Part shown: positions 16,642 through 24,424 of the stretch, piece by piece
Numbering within the stretch: position 1 is the stretch's first letter
Layout: every line of letters begins with the position of its first letter
NCBI RefSeq assembly: GCF_003970695.1
Contig: NZ_CP034570.1
Coordinates: 1,364,001 to 1,428,000, forward strand
Source of the DNA: Maribacter sp. MJ134
Lineage (GTDB): Bacteria > Bacteroidota > Bacteroidia > Flavobacteriales > Flavobacteriaceae
DNA: 64,000 nucleotides
Direction of reading: 5' to 3'
The notes under the pieces: generated by a model
What the model was told of the DNA's origin: nothing
The model's input: the letters and a program-made list of their open reading frames with translations, nothing else
Databases searched by the model: none
Made by a program: the position numbers and the translations under genes

Positions 16642-18102
16642 ATGGCTTCAGTTCTAAAGAGAGATAGTGCCTTTGAAAACATTCCTTCCATAAAGGCAAA
16701 AACTTTAAGAATAAACTTAAACCCCGACATTTACGGAACCTTTGCGGAAATTGGTGCAGGCCAAGAGACGGCACGTCATTTTTTTAGATCGGGAGGGGCT
16801 TCAGGTACTATTGCCAAAGCCATGAGTGCCTATGATAAGGATTTCAGTGATGCCATATATGGTATAGAAGCGGACGGTAGGTATGTTACCCAGGCACGGC
16901 TGAAAACCATGCTCTCTCATGAAATGAATTTGATGGAAGAGCGTATTAGTAGGGAAAAGCATCCGGAAAGACTGTTCTTTTCCTATGCGAACACCGTTGC
17001 TACGATTGATTTTTCAAAACGATATAAGGGACACGGTTGGGTAGGTATTCGCTACCAATTAGACCCTAATCAGAAAGAATTCGATGAAATAATCCTTCAT
17101 ATCCGTTTTAAACAGAATGAAGCACGATTACAACAAGAAACTTTAGGGATTTTGGGTGTTAACCTTATTTATGGAGCATTTTACAAGTATCATAAGCCTA
17201 AGAAAATGCTTAAATACTTGTACGATCATATCGATAAGGATACCGTAGAAATTGACATGGTCAATTTTAATGGTCCAAGTTTTAAGGATGTAGATAACAG
17301 GTTGATGAGTTTACAGCTGATTAGGAACGATATGACCGATGCGGTGATGTTTGGTCCGGATGGTAATAACGTATTACCCGCAGCTGTACTTTACAAAAAG
17401 AATATTCTTGCACTTCGTGGTAGTTTTAGGCCCGTTACCAAGGTAAATCTGGATATGTTCGAGAAGTCATATGATATTTTTATTCGTGACCCTCAAGTAG
17501 ACCAGGACAATAGCATCGTTATTTTTGAAATTACCCTATCCAACCTCAAGGCGTCAGGAGAAATTGATGAGCAGGATTTTATGGACCGTGCAGAACTACT
17601 CTGTTCATTGGGACATTCGGTAATGATTTCAAAATTCCAAGAATATTATAAGCTTGTTGAATACCTACATAACTATACTAAAAATAGAATTGGCCTTACC
17701 ATGGGCGTGAACAATTTGGTAGACATTTTCGATGAGAAATATTATCGCCACTTAAGTGGGGGCATTTTGGAAGCCTTTGGAAAGCTTTTCTTTAAAGATT
17801 TACAAGTGTATCTCTATCCTATGAAGAATACCGAAACTGGGCAAGTAATGACCAGTAATAATGTGAAGGTGCATCCACGAATGAAAGAACTTTACAAATT
17901 CTTCAAATACAATGGAAAGGTGATGGACATTATTGACTATGAGCCAGAAATAATGCATATTTTCTCTAGGGATGTACTCAAAAGAATCATCAACGGAGAA
18001 GATGGTTGGGAGGAGATGTTACCAGAAGGTATTGCTGAAATTATTAAAGAGAAAAAACTCTTCACCAGAAAAGACACGGAACAGATTTCAGAAGCAAAGT
18101 AA
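16642..18102 (+). CDS. Conserved protein of unknown function (486 aa)
   Basis: This soluble protein has no signal peptide and no membrane segment. The strongly conserved-looking start (TLRINLNPDIYGTFAEIGAGQ, then FFRSGGASGTIAKAMSAYDK) contains a GAG turn like a nucleotide- or SAM-binding loop. Other distinctive blocks are PERLFFSYANTVATIDF, FGPDGNNVLPAAVLYKKN, and LLCSLGHSVMISKFQEYYKLVEYL. I have seen this family in Bacteroidota under conflicting labels (TonB receptor, nicotinate-nucleotide adenylyltransferase); neither fits, since there is no barrel, no plug and no HxGH nucleotidyltransferase motif. It is a single-gene unit with its own promoter-like box and terminator. Confidence 0.85.
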   Translation: MASVLKRDSAFENIPSIKAKTLRINLNPDIYGTFAEIGAGQETARHFFRSGGASGTIAKAMSAYDKDFSDAIYGIEADGRYVTQARLKTMLSHEMNLMEERISREKHPERLFFSYANTVATIDFSKRYKGHGWVGIRYQLDPNQKEFDEIILHIRFKQNEARLQQETLGILGVNLIYGAFYKYHKPKKMLKYLYDHIDKDTVEIDMVNFNGPSFKDVDNRLMSLQLIRNDMTDAVMFGPDGNNVLPAAVLYKKNILALRGSFRPVTKVNLDMFEKSYDIFIRDPQVDQDNSIVIFEITLSNLKASGEIDEQDFMDRAELLCSLGHSVMISKFQEYYKLVEYLHNYTKNRIGLTMGVNNLVDIFDEKYYRHLSGGILEAFGKLFFKDLQVYLYPMKNTETGQVMTSNNVKVHPRMKELYKFFKYNGKVMDIIDYEPEIMHIFSRDVLKRIINGEDGWEEMLPEGIAEIIKEKKLFTRKDTEQISEAK

Positions 18103-18121
18103 CTAAGTCCGGTAAATTATC

Positions 18122-18148
18122 AAAGCCCCTTTTAAAGGGGCTTTTTTT
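18122..18148 (+). terminator. Rho-independent terminator after the 486-aa gene
   Basis: AAAGCCCC and GGGGCTTT form the stem, with extra A/T pairs inside, followed by seven T on the plus strand. It lies between two convergent genes; the minus-strand T run is poor, so it mainly serves the plus-strand gene. Confidence 0.88.
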
Positions 18149-18153
18149 ATGGG

Positions 18154-18606
18154 TTACGCTAAAAGTTGTGCAGCGTGGTCTTTGGTTTTCACCTTCTCAA
18201 TAACCCTGCTCACCTTACCTTCACCATCTACAACAAAGGTCATTCTATGAATACCATCATACTCCCTACCCATGAATTTTTTAGGACCCCAAACTCCAAA
18301 AGCATTGATAACGGTATGGTCCTCATCCGCAAGTAATGGGAAAGGAAATTCATACTTATTTCTAAAATTCGCCTGCTTTTTTTGAGAATCCTCACTTACT
18401 CCAAGCAACTCATAACCAGCATCTTGCAGCTCTTTATAGTTATCCCTTAAATTACAGGCTTCAGCCGTACAACCTGGAGTATTTGCACGAGGATAGAAAA
18501 AAACCACCAAATTTTTACCGGAATAATCAGATAAATGTATAGTATTGCCATCTTGATCGGTGCTCGAAAATGCAGGGACTTTATCACCTGCTTTTAATGT
18601 TTTCAT
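18154..18606 (-). CDS. bcp: Thioredoxin-dependent thiol peroxidase Bcp/PrxQ
   Basis: This 150-aa peroxiredoxin reduces hydroperoxides in the cytoplasm. The motif YPRANTPGCTAEACNLRD carries the peroxidatic cysteine and, five residues later, the resolving cysteine, the hallmark of Bcp/PrxQ. The start LKAGDKVPAFSSTDQDGNTI is standard. A longer frame opens at 18657 but adds 17 non-homologous residues (MFNFTYYLLNIINNRIT), so ATG at 18606 is chosen. It is divergent from nth with 53 bp between the start codons, a likely shared promoter region of two stress-related genes. Confidence 0.94.
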   Translation of the reverse strand: MKTLKAGDKVPAFSSTDQDGNTIHLSDYSGKNLVVFFYPRANTPGCTAEACNLRDNYKELQDAGYELLGVSEDSQKKQANFRNKYEFPFPLLADEDHTVINAFGVWGPKKFMGREYDGIHRMTFVVDGEGKVSRVIEKVKTKDHAAQLLA

Positions 18607-18659
18607 AGTTATTCTATTATTAATTATGTTTAACAAATAATATGTAAAATTAAACAAAT

Positions 18660-19325
18660 ATGACTAAAGCTGAAAAAGTTAATTTTGCGATTACCAAACT
18701 ACAGGAACTTTACCCCGTAATTCCTGTTCCCTTAGACCATAAGGATCCGTATACATTACTAATTGCAGTTTTAATGTCCGCCCAAAGTACGGATATCCGA
18801 GTAAATAAGATAACCCCGTTACTTTTTGAAAAAGCGGATAATCCTTATGATATGGTAAAACTATCCGTTGAGGAAATTAGGGATATCATACGTCCTGTAG
18901 GGTTATCACCAATGAAGTCTAAAGGTATTCATGGACTCTCAAAAATTTTAATTGATAAATACGATGGCGAAGTTCCAAGGGATATAGCATTATTAGAAGA
19001 ATTACCGGCTGTAGGTCATAAAACGGCCAGCGTAGTTGTCTCGCAAGCCTTTGGCATACCTGCTTTTCCAGTAGACACCCACATTCATAGGCTCATGTAT
19101 AGATGGGGTTTTACCAATGGCAAAAATGTGGTACAAACAGAAAAAGATGCAAAACGGCTATTCCCAAAGGAATTATGGAATGATTTGCATTTACAAATAA
19201 TTTGGTACGGAAGAGATTACTCTCCCGCGAGAGGTTGGGATTTGAATAATGATATCATTACCAAAACAATAGGAAGAAAAACTGTTTTGGATGACTACTA
19301 TAAAAAAATAAAGACCCGCAAATAG
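18660..19325 (+). CDS. nth: Endonuclease III (Nth) lacking the iron-sulfur cluster
   Basis: This 221-aa bifunctional DNA glycosylase/AP lyase removes oxidised pyrimidines. The helix-hairpin-helix LPAVGHKTASVVV contains the catalytic Lys121, and VDTHIHRLMYRW the catalytic Asp139; LLIAVLMSAQSTDIRVNK is also standard. The C-terminal C-x6-C-x2-C-x5-C loop that binds [4Fe-4S] in E. coli Nth is replaced by YSPARGWDLNNDIITK with no cysteine. Other flavobacterial Nth sequences I remember have the same replacement, so this is a lineage trait, not a defect. The stop codon lies inside the loop of its own terminator hairpin. Confidence 0.93.
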   Translation: MTKAEKVNFAITKLQELYPVIPVPLDHKDPYTLLIAVLMSAQSTDIRVNKITPLLFEKADNPYDMVKLSVEEIRDIIRPVGLSPMKSKGIHGLSKILIDKYDGEVPRDIALLEELPAVGHKTASVVVSQAFGIPAFPVDTHIHRLMYRWGFTNGKNVVQTEKDAKRLFPKELWNDLHLQIIWYGRDYSPARGWDLNNDIITKTIGRKTVLDDYYKKIKTRK

Positions 19326-19334
19326 CGGGTCTTT
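19310..19334. terminator. Bidirectional terminator between nth and the 47-aa protein B gene
   Basis: AAAGACCCGC pairs with GCGGGTCTTT around the loop AAATA. The nth stop TAG overlaps the loop and second arm. T-rich runs follow on both strands (longer on the minus strand), so it can end both convergent genes. Confidence 0.88.
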
Positions 19335-19335
19335 A

Positions 19336-19479
19336 TTAATTTAAAAAGGTTTCAAACCTCAAATTTTTGTATTCAATGTCATAAAGTGCCTGTGAAAAAC
19401 TCAATAAAAAATTGATAGTTTTAGGACAAACTTTATTAAACTCGGTCTGTTCTTGATAATTAGAGTAAATTTTTTCCAT
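19336..19479 (-). CDS. Small 47-aa protein B, paralogue of the 20456-20599 product
   Basis: The ORF has 47 codons, ATG to TAA, 71 bp behind the second ECF sigma gene on the same strand and directly followed by a terminator. The product starts MEKIYSNYQEQTEF, has the core CPKTINFLLSFSQAL and ends RFETFLN. It shares 18 of 47 positions without gaps with the protein encoded behind the first sigma gene, including P19, T21, I22, F24-L25-L26, S29, L32, F42-E43 and L46-N47. Same length, position and motif argue for a real gene. No known domain is recognised. A regulator or co-factor of the adjoining sigma factor is inferred from context only. Confidence 0.75.
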   Translation of the reverse strand: MEKIYSNYQEQTEFNKVCPKTINFLLSFSQALYDIEYKNLRFETFLN

Positions 19480-19550
19480 ATTTCCAACGTTGTTACATTT
19501 TAAATAACGCAACTAAAAAGGAAATATTGTTTATGTTGTTTTTGAAGAAT

Positions 19551-20132
19551 CTAGTTGGTAAGAACTATATTGTTTTTCTCAATTATCTTTCTAAGGTTAA
19601 TCAGTGCATATCTCATTCTCCCAAGAGCGGTATTTATACTGACTCCAGTGTTTTCAGAAATTTCTTTAAAGCTCATATCTTTATAGATGCGCATTACTAA
19701 AACCTCCTTTTGATCATCCGGTAATTCTTCTACCAAATAACGTAAATCTGTATCTATTTGGTCTTTAATTAGCTGCTTTTCCGCATTTAATTTGTCATCA
19801 CCGATAACTGAAAAGATATTGAAGTCATCACTTCCTTCAAACATTGGCATTCTTTTGTTCTTTCTAAAGTGATCTATAATTAAGTTGTGCGAGATACGCA
19901 TTACCCACGGCAAAAATTTACCCTCTTCACTATAAGTACCTTTTTTTAATGTCTTTATAACCTTTATGAAAGTATCTTGAAAAATATCCTCGGTGATATC
20001 CCGATCCAAAACTTTAGAATAAATAAAGCTTGTTATACGTTGGTTATGTCTATTAATAAGTACTTCTAGAGCCTTCTCGTCTCCGCTGATGTAATCTCTT
20101 ACTAATTCTGAGTCTTCAATTTGTAATTTCAT
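19551..20132 (-). CDS. ECF-type RNA polymerase sigma factor B
   Basis: With ATG at 20132 this is a 193-aa sigma-70 family ECF factor. Region 2 (INRHNQRITSFIYSKV, DITEDIFQDTFIKVI, FLPWVMRISHNLIIDHFR) is followed by region 4 with helix-turn-helix (LPDDQKEVLVMRIYKDMS, then FKEISENTGVSINTALGRMR). It aligns without gaps with sigma factor A at 20673, 150 of 193 identical by hand count, so the two are tandem duplicates. In-frame ATGs at 20141 and 20168 could add 3 or 12 residues. No classic anti-sigma gene (FecR, zinc anti-sigma) adjoins; a 47-aa gene follows. Confidence 0.9.
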   Translation of the reverse strand: MKLQIEDSELVRDYISGDEKALEVLINRHNQRITSFIYSKVLDRDITEDIFQDTFIKVIKTLKKGTYSEEGKFLPWVMRISHNLIIDHFRKNKRMPMFEGSDDFNIFSVIGDDKLNAEKQLIKDQIDTDLRYLVEELPDDQKEVLVMRIYKDMSFKEISENTGVSINTALGRMRYALINLRKIIEKNNIVLTN

Positions 20133-20402
20133 ATTAGTCATTTTCTTTTGGATTAAAGATTTGGGCATCTTGTTAGTAATTGTAATTAGTTATTTATTTC
20201 TGGGATAAAACTATATAAAACCGCTCCTTCTCAAAAAAGTATGTTGTCAAATAGCCTTTTTATGATGTGAAACAACGAAAACCTATTTTTCAATACAATA
20301 AATGGATACTTTACTAGTTGCGTGAGAAAGTGGTGACAGAACTTGATTCCAATGGATATGTAGTAAAGAAACAATAGGCGTCAAGTCATTCTTAAAAAAA
20401 GA
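20133..20402. other. Leader region of sigma factor B, no gene seen
   Basis: About 270 bp between the terminator of the first cassette and the start of sigma factor B. I find no convincing ORF and no clear TAnnTTTG box, only AT-rich DNA (TATATAGTTTTATC on the minus strand near the start codon). The long leader may hold an unrecognised promoter or a regulatory RNA element. Confidence 0.4.
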
Positions 20403-20427
20403 AACCCTAAGGAAAATCCTTAGGGTT
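20403..20427 (-). terminator. Terminator after 47-aa protein A gene
   Basis: An 11-bp perfect stem (AACCCTAAGGA with TCCTTAGGGTT, 3-nt loop) is followed on the minus strand by TTTCTTTTTTT. It separates the two sigma cassettes into independent transcription units. Confidence 0.85.
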
Positions 20428-20455
20428 ATTTATATTGAAGAGATAATTAGTTAAT

Positions 20456-20599
20456 TTAATTCAAGTTGCTTTCAAATTTTATTCCTTTTGCTTCGGTAAT
20501 TTTCAGCGACTTTGAGTAGTTTAATAAAAATTGTATTGTTTCAGGTTTAGCTTCAACTGATTTAGACTGGTCTTTTTTCTTAGCGTATAATTCTTCCAT
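20456..20599 (-). CDS. Small 47-aa protein A, paralogue of the 19336-19479 product
   Basis: This unit has 47 codons from ATG at 20599 to TAA, 73 bp behind ECF sigma factor A on the same strand, with a terminator 28 bp further on. The product is lysine-rich at the start (MEELYAKKKDQSKS), then KPETIQFLLNYSKSLKI, ending IKFESNLN. Length, spacing and the conserved core match the second copy exactly. The central P-x-T-I-x-F-L-L-x-Y-S-x-x-L could form one amphipathic helix, a size suited to binding another protein. No signal peptide, membrane helix or cysteine is present. Function unknown; a sigma-associated role is inferred from the duplication of the pair. Confidence 0.8.
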   Translation of the reverse strand: MEELYAKKKDQSKSVEAKPETIQFLLNYSKSLKITEAKGIKFESNLN

Positions 20600-20672
20600 A
20601 CTACTTTCGTTTTGGTTCAATTAGAGAACGGCAAGGAAATAAATATAGTAGATCTGCTCGACCTGTGGCCAA

Positions 20673-21254
20673 TTAATTCGTTAAAACAATACTATTTGCT
20701 TCAACAAGCTTTCTCAGGTTAATTAAGGCGTAGCGCATTCTTCCAAGTGCGGTATTAATACTAACACCTGTATTATCGGAAATTTCCTTAAAACTCATAT
20801 CCTTATATATACGCATTTGTAGGACCTCTTGCTGATCTTGTGGCAATTCCTTAATCATCCTAGTCAAATCAGAATCTATTTGGTCTTTTATCAATTGTTT
20901 TTCTGCATTGAGGCGTTCGTCTCCCATTAAGGAAAAAATATTAAAACTGTCTGCGCCCTCAAACATGGGCATCCTGTTGTTTTTTCTAAAATGGTCTATA
21001 ATAAGGTTATGGGCAATACGCATTACCCAAGGCAGAAATTTACCTTCCTCACTGTAGGCACCACGTTTTAAGGTACGTATAACCTTCATAAAAGTATCTT
21101 GGAAAATATCCTCCGTTAGTTCGCGATCACCTACTTTGGAATAAATAAATCCCGTGAGCCGGGCATTATGACGTTTGATAAGAACACCAATGGCTCTTTC
21201 ATTACCGTTTATATATTCTTTAACAAGTTGGGAATCTTCAATTTGTGCTTCCAT
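20673..21254 (-). CDS. ECF-type RNA polymerase sigma factor A
   Basis: This 193-aa sigma factor has region 2 (LIKRHNARLTGFIYSKV, ELTEDIFQDTFMKVIR, FLPWVMRIAHNLIIDHFR) and region 4 (LPQDQQEVLQMRIYKDMS, ISDNTGVSINTALGRMR). A conserved linker (MPMFEGADSFNIFSLMGDE) joins them. There is no C-terminal extension of the kind that senses signals in some ECF groups. It is transcribed divergently from uvrA. A full TTG-N18-TATCTTTG promoter lies about 120 bp upstream, giving an unusually long leader. The gene pair sigma plus 47-aa protein is repeated immediately downstream with 78% identity between the sigma factors. Confidence 0.92.
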   Translation of the reverse strand: MEAQIEDSQLVKEYINGNERAIGVLIKRHNARLTGFIYSKVGDRELTEDIFQDTFMKVIRTLKRGAYSEEGKFLPWVMRIAHNLIIDHFRKNNRMPMFEGADSFNIFSLMGDERLNAEKQLIKDQIDSDLTRMIKELPQDQQEVLQMRIYKDMSFKEISDNTGVSINTALGRMRYALINLRKLVEANSIVLTN

Positions 21255-21375
21255 AGCTTTACTTTTTTGTGGTTAAAAGTTGACCCCAAGTTCAAATGAA
21301 CAAGGGCCTTGTGGGTTACTATTCTAACTTAAAAAGTAAAGGTGCGCTATAGGCGTATTGAATTTTTATGAATGT

Positions 21376-21404
21376 CAAAGATAGAAAAAAATAAATATTC
21401 CCAA
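21376..21404 (-). promoter_or_regulatory. Promoter of sigma factor A (TTG-N18-TATCTTTG)
   Basis: On the minus strand TTG (21404-21402) and TATCTTTG (21383-21376) are 18 bp apart, a full match to the Bacteroidetes primary consensus. Transcription would start near 21369, leaving a leader of about 115 nt before the ATG at 21254. Confidence 0.75.
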
Positions 21405-21474
21405 AGAAATGCCAAAAAAATAAGGGGTTTAAAATCCTAAAAGACTTTTACTGGCTATTGAATAGGCCATATTG

Positions 21475-21482
21475 TATCTTTG
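21475..21482 (+). promoter_or_regulatory. -7 element of uvrA
   Basis: TATCTTTG lies 17 bp before the ATG at 21500. It falls inside the N-terminal extension that a TTG start at 21458 would imply, so it argues for the ATG. No clear -33 TTG is seen. Confidence 0.65.
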
Positions 21483-21499
21483 CGAACTTAGAGAAAAAT

Positions 21500-24277
21500 A
21501 TGCCTTCAATTGCTAAAGTAAACCCTAAAGAGAATATCATAATTAAGGGTGCAAAACTGCACAACCTTAAAAATATTGATGTCGTAATACCTAGAAATAA
21601 GTTAGTCGTTATTACGGGGTTGTCCGGCTCCGGAAAATCTAGTCTGGCTTTTGATACCCTTTATGCCGAAGGTCAACGACGTTATGTAGAAAGTCTGTCT
21701 TCTTATGCCAGACAGTTTTTAGGCAAATTAGATAAACCAAAAGTAGATTATATAAAAGGAATAGCTCCCGCCATTGCCATAGAGCAGAAAGTAAATTCTA
21801 CCAATCCAAGGTCTACGGTAGGTACGACCACGGAAATTTATGACTACATTAAGTTGCTGTATGCACGGATCGGAAAAACTTTTTCGCCCGTTTCAGGAAA
21901 TGAAGTAAAGAAGAATACGGTAACGGATGTTATTGAGTACATTAAAAAGTTCCAAGAAAACACCAAACTACTACTTCTTGCTCCAATTGTAATCAGAGAA
22001 GATAGAGATACGCTAAAATCCCTTCAATTATTCTCAAAGCAGGGCTATGCGCGCATAAAGTACAAAGGTGAAGTTTTAAGAATAGATAAGGCGCCTGAGA
22101 ACATTGAAAAAGAATTCGACCTAGTTGTTGACCGTATCATCACTAAAAATGATGAAGATTTTTACAACAGATTAGCAAATGCAGTGGACACTGCGTTTTT
22201 TGAAGGTAAGGGACAATGTATTATTGAGAAACTGGAAGATGGAAAACAGCAATTGTTCAGCAACAAATTTGAATTGGACGGGATGCAATTTTTGGAACCG
22301 AATGTGCATCTTTTTAGTTTTAACAATCCCTATGGGGCTTGCCCAAAATGCGAAGGCTATGGTGATGTCATAGGAATAGACGCAGACTTGGTGATACCTA
22401 ATACCGCACTTTCTATCTATGAAAATGCCGTGTTTCCATGGCGCGGCGAAAGTATGAGCTGGTATAGGGACCAGTTGGTAAATTCCGCTTACAAATATAA
22501 TTTTCCCATTCACAAACCTTGGTTTGAACTGAATGAGGAACAACAGGAATTGGTTTGGAGCGGTAATGATCATTTTATTGGCCTGCATAAATTTTTTGAT
22601 ACACTAGAGGAGAAAAGTTATAAGATACAGAATAGGGTTATGTTGTCCCGCTACCGCGGAAAAACCAAATGTAATATCTGCAACGGTAAGCGCCTAAGAC
22701 CAGAGACGGATTATGTAAAAGTAGGTGGAAAATCCATATCGCAACTAGTGGGACTATCTATTGAAAAGCTCATTATCTTTTTTAGTAGACTAGAGCTAAG
22801 TAAGAATGATGCCCAAATTGCTGACCGTTTGCTTAAAGAAATCAATACACGATTGGGCTTTTTGGACAAAGTAGGATTAAATTATCTGACCTTAAATAGA
22901 AAATCCAATACCTTATCCGGGGGAGAAAGTCAACGTATAAATCTGGCCACTTCATTAGGCAGTAGTTTGGTCGGTTCCATGTATATATTGGACGAACCTA
23001 GTATCGGGCTTCATCCAAAAGACACCGAAAATCTTATTGAAGTACTTATTTCACTAAGAAATCTTGGTAATACGGTTATCGTGGTCGAACACGACGAGGA
23101 TATTATGAAAGCCGCAGATGAAGTTATAGATATTGGTCCCGAGGCAGGAACCCATGGTGGTCATATAGTTGCGCAGGGAACCCTTGCCAAGATATTAAAA
23201 TCTACGTCCCTTACCGCAAGTTATCTTAATGGTACCAAGGTGATAAAAGTTCCGTCCGAGCGACGTACTTCCAAAAATCATATTCAAATCAAAGGCTGCA
23301 GGGAACATAACCTCAAAAATATCAATGTCACCTTTCCCCTAGATATGTTAACCGTTGTGACCGGAGTTTCCGGCAGTGGTAAAAGTACCTTAGTAAAAAA
23401 GCTGCTCTATCCTATCATTTTAAAAGAAGTTGGTGGTTATGGTGAAAAAGCGGGTCAGTTTACGGCAGTAGAGGGTAAATACAAGCATATTAAACACGTA
23501 GAGTTCGTAGACCAAAACCCTATTGGAAGGTCTTCTAGGTCCAATCCGGTTACCTATATAAAGGCATATGACGATATCCGAAATCTGTTTGCGGCACAAA
23601 AACTAAGTAAAATCCGGAATTACCAAGCCAAACACTTCTCTTTTAATGTTGATGGTGGCCGATGCGAAAAATGTAAGGGCGAGGGGGAAATCACGGTAGA
23701 AATGCAGTTCATGGCCGATGTTCATCTAGAATGTGATACTTGTGGGGGTAAGCGTTTTAAAAAAGATGTTTTGGAAGTAACCTTCAATAATGCAAATATT
23801 GATGATGTCCTTAATATGACCATTGATGACGCCATCACCTTTTTTGAAACCGGCGAGCAAACTAAAATTGTAAAGAAACTAAAGCCGTTACAGGACGTAG
23901 GTTTGGGCTACGTTACCTTGGGGCAGTCCTCTTCTACCCTATCCGGTGGAGAGGCACAGCGGATAAAATTAGCATCTTTTTTAGTAAAAGGGACTACAAA
24001 AGACAAGGCGCTCTTTATTTTTGACGAACCCACAACTGGACTTCATTTTCACGATATCCAAAAACTATTGACCTCTTTTAATGCCCTTATTAAAAAAGGA
24101 CATTCCATTGTGGTGATAGAACATAATATTGAGCTGATCAAATGTGCGGACTATATTATTGACCTTGGACCTGGAGGTGGCGAAAATGGTGGTCAATTAC
24201 TGGCAGAAGGTACACCGGAAGAAGTCGCGAAAAATAAAAAATCTTTTACGGCGAAGTATTTAAAGGAGAAATTATAA
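21500..24277 (+). CDS. uvrA: Excinuclease ABC subunit A
   Basis: This 925-aa protein is the damage-recognition ATPase of nucleotide excision repair, working as a dimer with UvrB. It has two ABC ATPase modules: Walker [10 protein letters not shown] near residue 39 and GVSGSGKST near 630, with signatures [13 protein letters not shown] and [13 protein letters not shown]. Zinc-finger cysteines are in [17 protein letters not shown] and the C-terminal CEKCKGEGE...CDTCGGKRF module. The ATG at 21500 is preferred over an upstream TTG because a -7 promoter box overlaps the extension. The gene is single and divergent from sigma factor A. Confidence 0.97.
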   Translation: MPSIAKVNPKENIIIKGAKLHNLKNIDVVIPRNKLVVITGLSGSGKSSLAFDTLYAEGQRRYVESLSSYARQFLGKLDKPKVDYIKGIAPAIAIEQKVNSTNPRSTVGTTTEIYDYIKLLYARIGKTFSPVSGNEVKKNTVTDVIEYIKKFQENTKLLLLAPIVIREDRDTLKSLQLFSKQGYARIKYKGEVLRIDKAPENIEKEFDLVVDRIITKNDEDFYNRLANAVDTAFFEGKGQCIIEKLEDGKQQLFSNKFELDGMQFLEPNVHLFSFNNPYGACPKCEGYGDVIGIDADLVIPNTALSIYENAVFPWRGESMSWYRDQLVNSAYKYNFPIHKPWFELNEEQQELVWSGNDHFIGLHKFFDTLEEKSYKIQNRVMLSRYRGKTKCNICNGKRLRPETDYVKVGGKSISQLVGLSIEKLIIFFSRLELSKNDAQIADRLLKEINTRLGFLDKVGLNYLTLNRKSNTLSGGESQRINLATSLGSSLVGSMYILDEPSIGLHPKDTENLIEVLISLRNLGNTVIVVEHDEDIMKAADEVIDIGPEAGTHGGHIVAQGTLAKILKSTSLTASYLNGTKVIKVPSERRTSKNHIQIKGCREHNLKNINVTFPLDMLTVVTGVSGSGKSTLVKKLLYPIILKEVGGYGEKAGQFTAVEGKYKHIKHVEFVDQNPIGRSSRSNPVTYIKAYDDIRNLFAAQKLSKIRNYQAKHFSFNVDGGRCEKCKGEGEITVEMQFMADVHLECDTCGGKRFKKDVLEVTFNNANIDDVLNMTIDDAITFFETGEQTKIVKKLKPLQDVGLGYVTLGQSSSTLSGGEAQRIKLASFLVKGTTKDKALFIFDEPTTGLHFHDIQKLLTSFNALIKKGHSIVVIEHNIELIKCADYIIDLGPGGGENGGQLLAEGTPEEVAKNKKSFTAKYLKEKL

Positions 24278-24356
24278 GAACTGAAATAGTAAAAACCTTA
24301 ATGTCAATTTAATTTAAGTAATTGATAATTAGATGTTTAAATTTAATTAATATTTT

Positions 24357-24373
24357 TTGGCACGCTGTTTGGT
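24357..24373 (+). promoter_or_regulatory. Candidate sigma-54 promoter
   Basis: TTGGCACGCTGTTTGGT matches the sigma-54 consensus TTGGCACG-N4-TTGCW except for G in place of C at the -12 dinucleotide. GG and GG are separated by exactly 10 bp. It is followed 51 bp later by the ATG of the Arg/Ser-rich gene. Flavobacteriaceae often encode RpoN, but none is visible in this window. Confidence 0.45.
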
Positions 24374-24424
24374 ATTAGGTAAGTGAATGTGAATAATTAC
24401 ATTCTGAATTTAAAACCTTATATC

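Noticed and set aside
21458..21499. N-terminal extension of uvrA from a TTG codon
   Set aside because: The -7 promoter box at 21475 lies inside it and the residues have no UvrA similarity.
22172..22588. 138-aa minus-strand ORF inside uvrA
   Set aside because: Shadow of the uvrA coding frame with no start signal or family resemblance.
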